Notes: generated by a model from the letters alone, not told the origin. A DNA stretch of 64,000 nt from Brachynemurus nebulosus (GCA_035578155.1 JAPWDM010000008.1:816001-880000), one strand, 5' to 3'. Shown: positions 1 through 11,580, numbered from the stretch's first letter. Program-made: numbers and translations.

Positions 1-469
1 GTGACATAAAGGAATACTTCAAAACAACACTTATTATTTCTTTCTAGTTAATGTATACAAATATTTCTATCTCTATATAGAAACCAATAGAACTTTCTTT
101 CGATTCTTGGAAATGAAATTAAGGAACGCTTGTTTTAAGAATAAGGATATAACTTGTTTCAAGTTAGTTGTAAGGTAATATTAAAACGAACAACATCAGA
201 ATCCTCGCCAGTGGAACAACTGCGCATTATTTTTTATACTTAAAAAATTTATAATTTATAGAATTATATAAGAAAATTATTTTTATACAAGTTTTCTACA
301 TTTATTCAATAAACTAATCAACAAAAAAACCAATTAAAAGTGTTTTATTTGTGAAAAAACTATTCGTCTTGGAGAAGAAAAACCGAACCCACGCTGGAAA
401 GTTTACCATCCTCTGTGCATCGCAAAATAACACCGTAGTGAGATCTTTTCCCACGTTTGCGACGTTACA
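1..469 (+). repeat. 5' LTR, last 469 of 763 bases
   Basis: Base 1 aligns with base 6584 in the 3' LTR and identity continues without gaps to base 469 (= 7052), with one mismatch. The LTR ends GTTACA, the inverse of the TGTAAC that opens the 3' LTR at 6290. About 294 bases are missing to the left of the window. No TGG primer-binding start abuts the LTR end at 470; the nearest TGG is at 492, so the primer tRNA is not identified. Confidence 0.96.
265..313 (+). promoter_or_regulatory. LTR TATA box and poly(A) signal
   Basis: TATATAAG lies at 265-272 (6848-6855 in the 3' LTR) and AATAAA at 308-313 (6891-6896). This spacing fits a transcript starting near 295 and a short R region, with the same signals directing start in the 5' LTR and polyadenylation in the 3' LTR. 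Inferred from motif position only. Confidence 0.5.
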
Positions 470-614
470 TAATTATTGACATCCCTGTCAGTGGAAATAA
501 ATTTTCCGACGAATAATCTACGTGAAAAGAGAAGAAAAGAAGTATACGAATTTTGGTGGACAACTTCTTCAAGGAATTTCATTCGAAACAACAATCATTT
601 ACTACAACATTACA

Positions 615-2066
615 ATGGACAACGAAGAAAACGCCCTCAGTGAAACAATATTTGAAGCGGAAGCATCTTCTACGAAAACAGAAGATCAACTTCGTGAATC
701 TATGGAGGAGATGATCAGCGTGCGGCCTTCTGGTGCAACGTCGTCTCAACAAAACTTTCAAGGTGAAATAACCGGTATGTTTAATGCATTTTTCTTAAAA
801 TTTACTAACGAATTAAATAATTTCAAACACGAACTTAAAACAGAAGTTCATAACGGTTTGAGCGAATTAAAAAATGAATTAAAAACTGAAATAACAAATA
901 TTAAAATTTCTTTAGAAGAAAAAATTAACAATTGTTCTTTGCAATGTAAAAATACAAACTCTGAAACTATTAAACAAATTAATGATATCGAAATCATTAA
1001 TAATCAAAAATTTGATGCTTATAATGAACAAACAAAAGTTATTAACCAACAAATTTCCAGTATTAAGGAACATTTAACAAAAAACGAAACTGAAATTACA
1101 AATATTTTTGAGAAATATGATATTATATTAAAATCTATTGATATTTTAGAAAAGAAAATCAATACTTTTGAATCTATTAACATTAATGATATTAATAATA
1201 CTGTTTTGCCAAATAATAATCTATCTAATATTAGTTTTTTCAATAATAATACTCATAATCTTTTTAATATTCCTGAATTTAATGGAAATATAAATTATTT
1301 GCATCCTCTTGATTTTATAAATTCATTAGAATATTATTTTAAAGAAACAAATTTTTCTGAAAATGATAAAATTTTATATACAAAATCTAAATTAACTGAT
1401 ACTATTAAAAATACTTTAATATTATTTGAAGATTCTATTTTAACATTTGAACAATTAAAAAATTGGATTTTAGATACATATTGGAATAGTAAAATTCAAA
1501 ATCAAATACTGATAGAATTTTATTCTAATCAGGGTAAATCTGTTGTTATTAAACAAAAATATGTACAACACTTATTTTATTGGTATAAAAGAATCAAACA
1601 TCTAAGTGACAAAATACCTGAAAAAACATTTATTGAAATTTTTATAGAACATTTTGATTTTGAAACGCGTAGAATTTTAAAAAATTGTTTAACTATTAAA
1701 CAACTTTATGATGAATTAAAGGAATTCGATAATCATTACAGTAAAACTCCTTATCGTAACGTTCCTATTAATCCAAATGCTTCAAATTATAACCGTCCAA
1801 ATAGTCCTATTTCTAAAAATAATCCTACAACTTCAGAAAATAATGGTTGGGGTAATGTAACTAGTAATAATCAATATTTAGATAGAAATAAAAGTTGGAA
1901 AACTGATAAATTTAAAAAATCTAAAGTAACTTTTTCAAATGAGGAACCGTGTTCGTCTACACATAGTGTTAGCACGAATAACGGGGATCACGCCACTGGT
2001 ACTACCAGTGCGATTGGTCCAATAAATCCAAAATTCCCTGAATTTTCTTATGATTGGGAAAACTAA
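615..2066 (+). CDS. gag: Gag polyprotein of Ty3/gypsy element
   Basis: The structural protein that forms the retrotransposon particle, 483 residues from the ATG at 615. That ATG has A at -3 and G at +4; the frame is open upstream to a GTG at 522, which is not a credible eukaryotic start. Residues about 55-200 are rich in Lys, Glu, Asn and Ile with heptad-like spacing (likely coiled coil). Residues about 215-375 look like the retrotransposon gag capsid core, opening IPEFNG and running through helices with Trp and Tyr positions typical of that family. The tail is basic then Ser/Thr rich. No CCHC zinc knuckle is visible, so RNA binding may depend on the basic stretch. The frame ends at TAA 2064-2066, directly after the proposed frameshift site. 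Confidence 0.9.
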   Translation: MDNEENALSETIFEAEASSTKTEDQLRESMEEMISVRPSGATSSQQNFQGEITGMFNAFFLKFTNELNNFKHELKTEVHNGLSELKNELKTEITNIKISLEEKINNCSLQCKNTNSETIKQINDIEIINNQKFDAYNEQTKVINQQISSIKEHLTKNETEITNIFEKYDIILKSIDILEKKINTFESININDINNTVLPNNNLSNISFFNNNTHNLFNIPEFNGNINYLHPLDFINSLEYYFKETNFSENDKILYTKSKLTDTIKNTLILFEDSILTFEQLKNWILDTYWNSKIQNQILIEFYSNQGKSVVIKQKYVQHLFYWYKRIKHLSDKIPEKTFIEIFIEHFDFETRRILKNCLTIKQLYDELKEFDNHYSKTPYRNVPINPNASNYNRPNSPISKNNPTTSENNGWGNVTSNNQYLDRNKSWKTDKFKKSKVTFSNEEPCSSTHSVSTNNGDHATGTTSAIGPINPKFPEFSYDWEN

Positions 2067-5000
2067 ATAGAACATCTATAAGGAAATCAACCTTAATAGA
2101 TGACAATTTTCAAATTAATGAAAAGAATATTAGTAAAAATGTTAAGAATGACAATCTTTTTGTTAATAATAAAATTAATTTATTAGATAGTAATGTTAAC
2201 AATTTCAATTCTGAGAATTGTTACAATATTAGGGGTACATTCCTTTGTAGTATTTTTTCAAACGATCATTTTGGTGATCTAACGGAAGAGAATAATCAAA
2301 ATCGTTTTTCAAATACAAAAATCTCTAACGATATTTTGCCAATTATTAAAGTAAACTTTTTTGACACTTTTATCAATATTTTAATAGACACTGGAAGCGT
2401 TATTACGGTTCTAAATGATAAAACATTTGATAAATTAAATCAAATTCATATTAAAAATACAAATAAACCATTGCCCGTAATACCTACAATAAAATGTCAG
2501 GTAGTTACTGCGACAAACAAAAAATCTAAAACTATTGATAAACAAACTTTTATTGAATTTAGTTACAATAATATTATAATACCCTTAAATTTTCTTATCG
2601 TACCAGATTTAGCTGTCGAAGCGATTCTCGGTATGGAATATTTACAAAAATATTACGCTAGTATAAATATTTTCAATAAGTCGTTGTTACTTAAAATTGA
2701 TAGTAAAATACATGAAATTAAATTCATTTCACAAATCTCATCTAATGATATTAAATCCAGTAATATGTTAATTTCAAACATTAAAAGTATTGTTTACAAA
2801 GAACAAAATCTTAATACGGAAGAATTTTATAAAATTAATAATCTTTCATTTAAACCCTTTGACGACAATGAATATATTACACCCTTTGACGACGTTATAA
2901 ATTCAATTTCTAATTTAACTCATTTATCTAAAATCGAACAAAATAAAATCTTATCGATGCTTAATAAATTTAAAAACATTTTTTCTACCAAACCAGGGTT
3001 AGTAAAAAACTTTTATTGTAAATTCAAAATTCGAGAACATAAAGAATTTTCGTCAAAATGCTATCCTATACCTTATTCGCGTTTGCCCGCAGTTCAAAAG
3101 GAAATAGATAAACTTTTATCATGGAAAATTATAGAAAGGTCATATACTTCTTATATAAGTCCTTTGCATACAGTAATTAAGCCAAATGGGCAAATCCGAA
3201 TTGTTTTAGATAGTAGGAATATCAATCAAATAGTAATACCGGACCGAGAAACGCCAGTTTCTATTGAATATATCCTAGGAAAATTTCAGAAAAAACAATT
3301 TTTCACTTCTATTGACTTAATTTCGGGTTATTGGCAAATCCAATTACACCCAGATAGTAAAAAATACACAGGATTTTTATTTAACGGCAAATGTTATCAG
3401 TTTACCCGTTTAGCCTTCGGGATAAATTTGTCAGTTGGTATATTTCAAAAATGTATTGATCAAATTTTGGGAAGCGACATAAACGATTTTTGTCATGTCT
3501 TTGTCGATGACATAGTCATTGGCTCTGACGATTTTGAATCTCACCTTAAACATGTTGAGATAGTATTAAATAAACTTTTTAATGCTGGTGTAACCATCAA
3601 TTTTTCTAAATGTAACTTTTTCAAAACAGAAATTAAATTTTTGGGTCATAAAATTTCTGAAAATGGTATTAGTTTATGTGAGGATAAGGTTCAAGCTATT
3701 TTAAAATTGCAACCTCCCACTAATATTAAATCTTTACAATCAATTTTAGGTATTATGAATTTTTATCGTAGATTTTTTCCTAATTTTAGTGAATTAACTT
3801 CTAAATTTTCGCATTTATTAAAAGCAAACTCAATTTGGAATTGGGGAAGTGAAGAACAAAAAACGTTTAATACTTTAAAATCATTATTTGCAAAGTCAGT
3901 TATGCTTAAATTTCCAGATTTTAACAAAATTTTCTATTTAGATGTAGATGCTTCTGACAAAGCTTTAAGTGGTTGTCTATATCAAATCAATGATGATAAT
4001 ACGTATAATCCAATCTCGTTTGTTTCACGCGCTTTAACAACTTCTGAATTGAACTATACTATTTCCGAAAGAGAATTATTAAGTCTAGTTTTTACTTTCA
4101 ACAAACTTCGACATTACATTTTAGGTCACAAAGTAATAGTTCGTAGTGATCACAAATCATTATCATTTTTACATGAAGCAAAAATAACAAATAATAGAAT
4201 TTTACGTTGGTTCTTAGCTTTAAGTGAATTCAATTTCACTATTGAATATATTCCTGGAAAACAAAATTTTATAGCAGATTTTTTCTCTCGAAATCCATAT
4301 ACCTTAAATAATATATCAAATCAAACGAACTTAATGATAAATTCTTTATCTATAAATAATAATTTTTCTACAAACATTTCAGTTAAATGTAATATTTTAA
4401 AACTTGATTTTCAAAATAAATTTCTTGAAAAATTTGCTAATAACATTCGCAGGTACCAACATGTTGACCCTTTTTGTAAAAACATAATTAACAATATTCA
4501 AGAATATCAAAACCGGTTTATGGTACATAATGGTATACTTTTTCATAGAAATACCAACTTCCCTTACAATTATCAAATTTATCTACCTGAAAATAAAATA
4601 AATGAAATAATACAATTTTTCCATAAATATTTAGGTCATTTTTCGTCTCGTAAAATCACTGAATATTTAAAACAATATTTTTTCATTAAAAATATTTATC
4701 GTCGTGTTGAGTCAAATTTACGAAGTTGTAATATATGCCAAAAATGTAAGGTTCCAAATTATTTTACACAAGGTCCTTTACAAAATATTATATCAGAATA
4801 TCCTCTTAAGGACTGTTTTGTGGATCTATATGGTCCTTTACCTAAAGGAAAATTTGGATTTAACATGATTTTTATAATTAAGGATAACTATTCAAAATTT
4901 GTAAAACTATATCCATTAAAGGGTGCAACTGCTCAACAATGTGTTGACAGAGTTGTTAAGCATTTTATACCCAATATAGGTAAAATGCAAAATATTTATA

Positions 5001-5617
5001 GCGATAATGCAAGTCAATTTGTATCTCCAATTTGGCAAGATACTCTTAAAAATGCTGGAATTAACGTTTATACAATTAGCGTTTACAATCCGCGAGCAAA
5101 TCCGGAAGAACGTGTAAACCGTGAATTAAATAGATTATTTAGAACATATTGTCATAAAAAACATAGTTCGTGGACAGATTATTTAACTTTTATCGAAAAT
5201 TGTTTAAATTTCACACCTCATGATACTACTCAATTTATACCTTATGAATTACTTTTTGGAAATAAACCTCCTAACCCTATAACACGCCTTATTTCTTTTC
5301 CTCAAAATGATCAATCTAATTTGCAACAAATTCGGCAGTTAGCATTGAATAATACTATTGAAAAAGGTAATAAAAGAAAATTACGTCATAATTTACATTA
5401 CACAAAAACTTATCATATAGGTGATAAGGTTTTGCTTAAAACTCATACACGTTCCTCAGCTAGGAACAAAATTGTTAAAAAATTTAATTTACTCTATTGT
5501 GGACCCTTTTTAGTAGGTGGAATAAAAAATATAAATGCATACATTCTTTATTACCCAGATTCAAATATAATAAAAGGTGTGTATAATGCGATACATCTTA
5601 AACCTTTTAAAGAATAA
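2054..5617 (+). CDS. pol: Pol polyprotein: protease, RT, RNase H, integrase
   Basis: Makes the enzymes for reverse transcription and insertion, expressed as a Gag-Pol fusion since the frame has no usable ATG near its start. Residue numbers count from 2054. Protease: DTGS at 112-115. Reverse transcriptase: SIDLISGYWQI block and FVDD at 483-486 (YxDD box, Phe for Tyr). RNase H: Asp 630/632, SERELL near 672, SDH with Asp 699. Integrase: His-His-Cys-Cys zinc finger near 857-899, then catalytic Asp 924, Asp 984 and Glu 1019. A GPF motif near 1153 marks the GPY/F module of Ty3/gypsy integrases. All catalytic residues are present and the frame is unbroken, so the enzyme set is probably functional. 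Confidence 0.95.
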   Translation: MGKLNRTSIRKSTLIDDNFQINEKNISKNVKNDNLFVNNKINLLDSNVNNFNSENCYNIRGTFLCSIFSNDHFGDLTEENNQNRFSNTKISNDILPIIKVNFFDTFINILIDTGSVITVLNDKTFDKLNQIHIKNTNKPLPVIPTIKCQVVTATNKKSKTIDKQTFIEFSYNNIIIPLNFLIVPDLAVEAILGMEYLQKYYASINIFNKSLLLKIDSKIHEIKFISQISSNDIKSSNMLISNIKSIVYKEQNLNTEEFYKINNLSFKPFDDNEYITPFDDVINSISNLTHLSKIEQNKILSMLNKFKNIFSTKPGLVKNFYCKFKIREHKEFSSKCYPIPYSRLPAVQKEIDKLLSWKIIERSYTSYISPLHTVIKPNGQIRIVLDSRNINQIVIPDRETPVSIEYILGKFQKKQFFTSIDLISGYWQIQLHPDSKKYTGFLFNGKCYQFTRLAFGINLSVGIFQKCIDQILGSDINDFCHVFVDDIVIGSDDFESHLKHVEIVLNKLFNAGVTINFSKCNFFKTEIKFLGHKISENGISLCEDKVQAILKLQPPTNIKSLQSILGIMNFYRRFFPNFSELTSKFSHLLKANSIWNWGSEEQKTFNTLKSLFAKSVMLKFPDFNKIFYLDVDASDKALSGCLYQINDDNTYNPISFVSRALTTSELNYTISERELLSLVFTFNKLRHYILGHKVIVRSDHKSLSFLHEAKITNNRILRWFLALSEFNFTIEYIPGKQNFIADFFSRNPYTLNNISNQTNLMINSLSINNNFSTNISVKCNILKLDFQNKFLEKFANNIRRYQHVDPFCKNIINNIQEYQNRFMVHNGILFHRNTNFPYNYQIYLPENKINEIIQFFHKYLGHFSSRKITEYLKQYFFIKNIYRRVESNLRSCNICQKCKVPNYFTQGPLQNIISEYPLKDCFVDLYGPLPKGKFGFNMIFIIKDNYSKFVKLYPLKGATAQQCVDRVVKHFIPNIGKMQNIYSDNASQFVSPIWQDTLKNAGINVYTISVYNPRANPEERVNRELNRLFRTYCHKKHSSWTDYLTFIENCLNFTPHDTTQFIPYELLFGNKPPNPITRLISFPQNDQSNLQQIRQLALNNTIEKGNKRKLRHNLHYTKTYHIGDKVLLKTHTRSSARNKIVKKFNLLYCGPFLVGGIKNINAYILYYPDSNIIKGVYNAIHLKPFKE
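2057..2102 (+). promoter_or_regulatory. gag-pol -1 ribosomal frameshift signal with hairpin
   Basis: The pol frame has a TGA at 2051-2053 and gag stops at 2066, so the shift must occur within about 13 bases. The heptamer G-GAA-AAC (2057-2063) sits in gag phase immediately before the gag TAA; the AAC to AAA re-pairing allows slip at the A site, although the P-site GAA/GGA pairing is imperfect. After a 9-base spacer, 2073-2083 pairs with 2091-2102 (11 pairs, one bulged A at 2095) around a 7-base loop at 2084-2090. Slippery site, spacer and stem form the classic -1 stimulator layout. Confidence 0.75.
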
Positions 5618-6151
5618 AAAAAAAAAAAAAATAAATCTACAAAATATTATTAAATTTTCATTAAAATTTTTACATTTCTTTAGTTAAACAGATGACAAAT
5701 ATACGAATGATGACTTTATAATCACCTATATTTAATTTTGATACTTAGATGTGATTCAAAGAAAATTAAAAAACTAATGTATTATTATATTTTATTTGTA
5801 TTAGTAAGAATATTCGCTCAACCAAACTAATACTAACATAATACCTTAAAATTAAAAAATATTTATTTAAAATACTTGTGATAGTGATTAAAACCAAAGT
5901 GCATATTAAAATAAAACAAACTTTTATGAACTTTAATTAAGAATTTATATTTATTATTTTGTTTAAAGAATGTTAAATCTTTGTGAAAATGAAGGTAGCA
6001 AAATGACTTCATTAAAATTTTCTAATTAAAATCAAATTTTTATCATTTCTATAATAATATTATTAAAGGTCATTGCTCCCTACATTTATCTTATATATTT
6101 TTGTTACTCAATGAAAAAACTTTATTAAAAATTTTTCAATTTTACTTAATT

Positions 6152-6202
<51 letters not shown>

Positions 6203-6289
6203 TCCAAGAAATTTCGAAATTTTTGAGTTTTGATCAAAAATTTCTATTTCGAGTTTCACTCTCCCATAGAAATTTTTGAGGGGGGGATA
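5618..6289 (+). other. Retrotransposon 3' untranslated tail with A43 run
   Basis: Non-coding, strongly AT-rich DNA between pol and the 3' LTR. It holds a short A-rich run right after the pol stop and an uninterrupted run of 43 A at 6156-6198. No env-like open frame is present. Confidence 0.85.
6278..6287 (+). promoter_or_regulatory. Polypurine tract for plus-strand priming
   Basis: GAGGGGGGGA lies two bases before the TGTAAC that begins the 3' LTR, the standard position for the RNase H-resistant plus-strand primer of LTR retrotransposons. Confidence 0.85.
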
Positions 6290-7052
6290 TGTAACCACCA
6301 TGGTACAGGCGCAGGTGAAAAATTAACAAATTTTCATCAAAACTTTCTAGTAAAAATAAATTTTATTATATAACACAAAATTTTATCATAAAAACTCAAA
6401 TAATGATTAGCGCTGCAGATAATAATACATATCTGTAGTGTAGATTGCCTAAACGAACAAACTATGACTTTTGTCAAGTTTTTAACAGAAAGAACTGTTG
6501 GTGCTGTGGTCACGTTTGGACACCAGAGATGCAACAACCAATCAGGGTTAAGCATCACTTGAATATTTCTGTCGTACCAGGTGGTGACATAAAGGAATAC
6601 TTCAAAACAACACTTATTATTTCTTTCTAGTTAATGTATACAAATATTTCTATCTCTATATAGAAACCAATAGAACTTTCTTTCGATTCTTGGAAATGAA
6701 ATTAAGGAACGCTTGTTTTAAGAATAAGGATATAACTTGTTTCAAGTTAGTTGTAAGGTAATATTAAAACGAACAACATCAGAATCCTCGCCAGTGGAAC
6801 AACTGCGCATTATTTTTTATACTTAAAAAATTTATAATTTATAGAATTATATAAGAAAATTATTTTTATACAAGTTTTCTACATTTATTCAATAAACTAA
6901 TCAACTAAAAAACCAATTAAAAGTGTTTTATTTGTGAAAAAACTATTCGTCTTGGAGAAGAAAAACCGAACCCACGCTGGAAAGTTTACCATCCTCTGTG
7001 CATCGCAAAATAACACCGTAGTGAGATCTTTTCCCACGTTTGCGACGTTACA
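6290..7052 (+). repeat. 3' LTR, complete (763 bp)
   Basis: Starts TGTAAC and ends GTTACA (6-bp inverted termini). Bases 6584-7052 match 1-469 with one substitution. Contains TATATAAG at 6848 and AATAAA at 6891. Short open frames inside it are chance frames. Confidence 0.96.
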
Positions 7053-7270
7053 CTACACAGACGATCAAAAAAATTTAGATTATATAACAGCTATTAAAAA
7101 TAATTATAGTTATTTATTTTACATTATTTCAATGAATTTATTAAAATTATTATGAAGCAGACAGTTTAATAAAATGTGAAATTTTTGTATATTTACACTT
7201 TTTAATTAAAAATTAAACATGAAAACTTCGAATATTAAACACTTGGAAAGAGTAGACAGCAAAATTACAT

Positions 7271-7608
7271 AATACCCTGTCGCAGCATCCTGCATACCAT
7301 AGCGAATTTCCGTTTATAAAAATTAGTTTTTCTCGGAAACTAGTTGACATAGAATAATAGTTTAAAGACCTTTTTTACGTAATTTTTTCACCTCTTTTAA
7401 ATAATGTAAAAAAATTTGGCAAAAATTTTTGAATAAGTGGAAATTTTGGCAAAAAACTAATTTTTTGCAAGAACAAAAACCATGGTCCTGGCATCCAACG
7501 TGTCTGGCTGAAGAACTCATCCAAGATTTTTGGACTTCTAACGTTGTCACCAAATTTCGTAAACCTAGGACATTTCGTTCGAGAGTTATCGTGCTGATAC
7601 ATATATAC

Positions 7609-7682
<74 letters not shown>

Positions 7683-7804
7683 TTTAGTGAATATTATTTT
7701 CGGTTTCTAGGGACCTCAAAACAAATTTCTGCCATAGTTCAAGTCGCGTCATGACACCTACTGTAATAGCTGAATTTCCAGAATTCTTTCTGGAAATTCG
7801 CTAA
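7271..7804 (+). mobile_element. HINE-like repeat, copy 1
   Basis: Member of the family that opens AATACCCCTGTCGCAGCATC (here one C shorter), carries subterminal TAGCGAATTTCC / GGAAATTCGCTA inverted repeats, a microsatellite two-thirds of the way through, and a 3' hairpin (TTTCCAGAA paired with TTCTGGAAA) followed by TTCGCTAA. The layout (subterminal inverted repeats, internal microsatellite, 3' hairpin then CTRR) is that of non-autonomous Helentrons (HINE/DINE-1 type). A simple MITE is the alternative. Microsatellite at 7620-7679, preceded by GATACATATATACATACATA. Confidence 0.6.
7620..7679. repeat. (TA)n in HINE-like copy 1
   Basis: About 60 bp of uninterrupted AT dinucleotide. Confidence 0.95.
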
Positions 7805-8755
7805 AAATACCCGCAATGGGGCTGGTACACAGCATAAGGTACTACAATGAGGTGTAAGTGTTTGGACAAATCACTTAGATCTAATTTCCAAATTCCAAAC
7901 GTGTTTTGGCCTGTCCAAAAATAGATAACATCTCTTCTTGCTTTGATTCTCTAAGGATTTTAATCCCTTTTCTCTGTAACCGCCGTAGAGAGGACCTATT
8001 TTTTGGTCAAAACGGAACCTGCTGTTTCCAAGAAAACTAGGACTCACCGTTTTTTAAAAACACATTAAAAATACATATATTTTAACGTTCATTACCATAC
8101 TTATCAGGGTGTTATAACCATCACGGTTGCTTAAATTATATTTCTCCTTTTAATAAATTTTAAACTTAATAACAATTCAATGTTTTGTTTTTTTCTAATT
8201 ATAGGTATATATTTTCAGTCATTCCAAATTTGCCTAAAGCCATAATTCTATACGATTCGTACCGCATATGGCCCACAATATGGCGTTAGTTATTAGATAG
8301 ATTTCAAGATGAAAACATATTTTTAAAAAATCGTTAGGTGCGTGCCGGGTACGCATTAAATCAGGGTTCCTCACTGGATAGACCTTTTCTCAGTTTTCTT
8401 TACTATAATTTACCCATTTTTTCCAATATTTTCCGTATCGATTTGGATTTGAGTTCCTGAAGGAGTTTTTTTTTTTTTAATACGGAACACAATGCCAAAT
8501 TTCATTTATTATAGACTATTTTCACAACTGCAAAATACTTTTGGAATTTTCAAAAATTTCCTTGTTCATATCTTCAAAAACTACTGACCCAAATTGCTTA
8601 AAAAAGTGTCGATATTTATGTGAATTTCTAAGATCGACCAATTAGTCGGAAAACGACATTTCATATTACACGACTAAATGGTGGAAACGATTCCAGGCTA
8701 CAAAAAATCTATTTAGGCTTGAATAATTGCTTCTGGACATTTCTCGAACAGTTAA
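7805..8755. other. AT-rich DNA without recognised genes
   Basis: No open frame of interest. Bases 8337-8387 resemble 47000-47048 (shared ACGCATTAARTCAGGGTT), so at least part is dispersed repeat. Bases 8645-8673 recur at 9397-9424, flanking HINE-like copy 2. Confidence 0.5.
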
Positions 8756-9374
<619 letters not shown>

Positions 9375-10237
9375 GAATTACGTGATAGACCATATGGTCG
9401 GAAACCGACATTTCATATTACACGAACTGATATTATTCAAATTAATGGCTGAAATGAGTCAGGACTATACGAATTATATTTAAAATAAAATAATTATTTT
9501 CAAAGATTCCTCTAATAAGGTTTGAAAAAGTGTCGTCTTCCAGCACAAAATGTCAAAAAGGAACCTCCACTTAATTTTCGAAAAATTGGGGCCCTTTTGA
9601 AAAAGAAAAAAGTGAGAAAAACAATTGGAATTTCCACTTGTAGCATAGTATATTTATACGATTTAGTATGTGAGTGGGTGACCAACGAGCATGCCGAAAC
9701 TGTTTCTTCGGAGCCCTAAAACAGAGACGAAATATAATTATTATTAAAATTGAAAAAAAAAATATGATATGAAACTTGGTCTGTCTTGCTGGTCGATCTG
9801 CTTCGGTTTCTGTGGTTTCGAGTCAAGGGTTGTTCTCTATCATCCGAATGTTATATGTATATATGTACACATCTCTGTAATATAATTATATTTAGCTATG
9901 GTATGATGGTTCATGTTACCTGGGTCGCTTCGTTGCTTGCTCGGTATATGTATATTATGGCGTGCATATCAATATTGGACATCTGAGATACTTTCAGATT
10001 AAGCCAACAGATAAACTCGGTTCAGCAGCAGAAACACATACAATATTCAGTGCTGTTCATTGATGCGAGCCAAAATGTACCGCAGCAACCATATACATAA
10101 TATCAACTTCTTGTTCTATTCGTATCGTCAAAAAGTTGGAGGTACGTAAAAGTACCAAGGAATTACGCGTTATGTGTCGCTAGCCTCGGAATTACAGCAT
10201 TTGTATCGAAAAAGTACATCTTACATATATTATCTAT
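9375..10237. other. AT-rich intergenic DNA, no feature seen
   Basis: Unique-looking sequence. A few short open frames without recognisable motifs. A somewhat more GC-balanced patch lies at 9780-10150. Confidence 0.5.
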
Positions 10238-10241
10238 TTAA

Positions 10242-11151
10242 CCCTAGAATCATACATAGTCGTCAAAACGACGAACAAACTTCTCTACCTGCTTCAATAC
10301 TACAGCTTGTCGGTACCTGCTTGCTGTGAAACTTCTGTTATCTAATTTATTTGTTATTATAACACATAAGACGTATAAATTTTGTTTATAGCTATTGTCG
10401 TTTTTTTATACTGAAGTAGTGTGCGTCAAAAGGACGACGATGTATGATTAACCCATATTTTTTTTAAAGATTTTGTACTCCACATATAAAAGTTTTCCTA
10501 ATTTTTCTAAAATTTATTAAAGATATGGATGTTATAATTAATTTATTCAATGATTATGATAATATGAAAGATGATTACAGCTGTTTGACTTATAGAGACG
10601 ACATAATAATGAAGTTTTAATATATTGAATCGAAAACTAAAGAATGCGTTTCAAGTAACTTAATAAAAGGTTAACAATTTATTTTGTGGAAAATATTTTA
10701 ATTTTTATTATTTTTTTCAGATCTTATTCGAAAAATTACTAACAAATTCTAGAAAATTTACAAATGTGCCTAATGAGGAAATAACTACATATCTATAGGA
10801 ATATTTATTTCACATTCTGTAAAGTCACATATATCCACTCACTCATAATAGTTCATAAATTAATTATTTGAAACACATGTTTTATGATACAACTGATGTA
10901 TTTATCTATATTTTAATTTTTATAATGAAAATATGCTTTGATAAAAAGATTAAAAAAATTGATAAATATTTATATTAAGAAATTTTTCCAAATCCGATTT
11001 TTTTAAATATTTTGTTCGTTTTTGTAGTATTGTTAAGTAAAAAAAATGTTTTTTGCAAATGAACTCTAAAACTCCCCGTGAAAATTCCATTCGTCGAAAC
11101 GACGTCGATGTATGATTAACTTGACTCGTAGACCAACGTATGATTCTAGGG
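10242..11151 (+). mobile_element. piggyBac-like non-autonomous element, copy 1
   Basis: Flanked by TTAA on both sides (10238-10241 and 11152-11155). The TIR begins CCCTAGAATCATAC at both ends, close to the CCCTAGAA start known for piggyBac elements. Near each end, CGTCAAAACGACG-like palindromes and ATGTATGATTAAC recur, likely transposase-binding subterminal repeats. No transposase frame in 910 bp, so it is a MITE-type derivative. Confidence 0.85.
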
Positions 11152-11178
11152 TTAAATATTTTTTAAAATTGGATTTTT

Positions 11179-11580
11179 AACTTCCCATAGGAAGTTATTG
11201 TAATGGGTCCGATTTTACGAATCGCTAATTTTGACATATCTCCACGTTTCAACGTCACTAGAATCCGAATCCATCGTTTTTAGCGTGATGTCTGTGTGTG
11301 CGTTCGTTAGTTCGTTCATTCGTGAATTTTTTTTCATCTCGCATATCTCGAGAACAAATGACGATATCAACTCCGGACTAATTTCATTAGATGCGTAATC
11401 AAAAAATGAAGACCGGATAAATTTTTCAGCAAATTCGGATTAGCGGTTTGTTTTTTGTGGTAAAAAAACGGAATTAACTTTATTAAGATAACATAGATTA
11501 TATGCATTTTTTTACCATAACATTATTATATAATGGCTTAAGAACCTTCCTTGATGTTAAAAACGCCAGTATATTATTAT

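Larger units (their letters stand above)
1..7052 (+). mobile_element. Ty3/gypsy LTR retrotransposon, 5' LTR cut by window edge
   Basis: A gag gene, a pol gene in the -1 frame, a purine tract and two LTRs lie in the order expected of a Metaviridae (Ty3/gypsy) element. Pol order is protease, reverse transcriptase, RNase H, integrase, which excludes copia-type elements. No env-like frame follows pol. The two LTRs differ by one substitution over the 469 bases that can be compared (A323 versus T6906) with no indels, and both large frames are intact, so the insertion looks recent and possibly still competent. The target duplication cannot be tested because the left flank lies outside the window; the right flank begins CTAC at 7053. 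Confidence 0.96.

Noticed and set aside
522..614. Upstream extension of gag to GTG 522
   Set aside because: GTG is not a normal start in animals and the ATG at 615 has a good initiation context.
5618..6289. Search for an env gene after pol
   Set aside because: No open frame of useful length; the region is AT-rich and non-coding.
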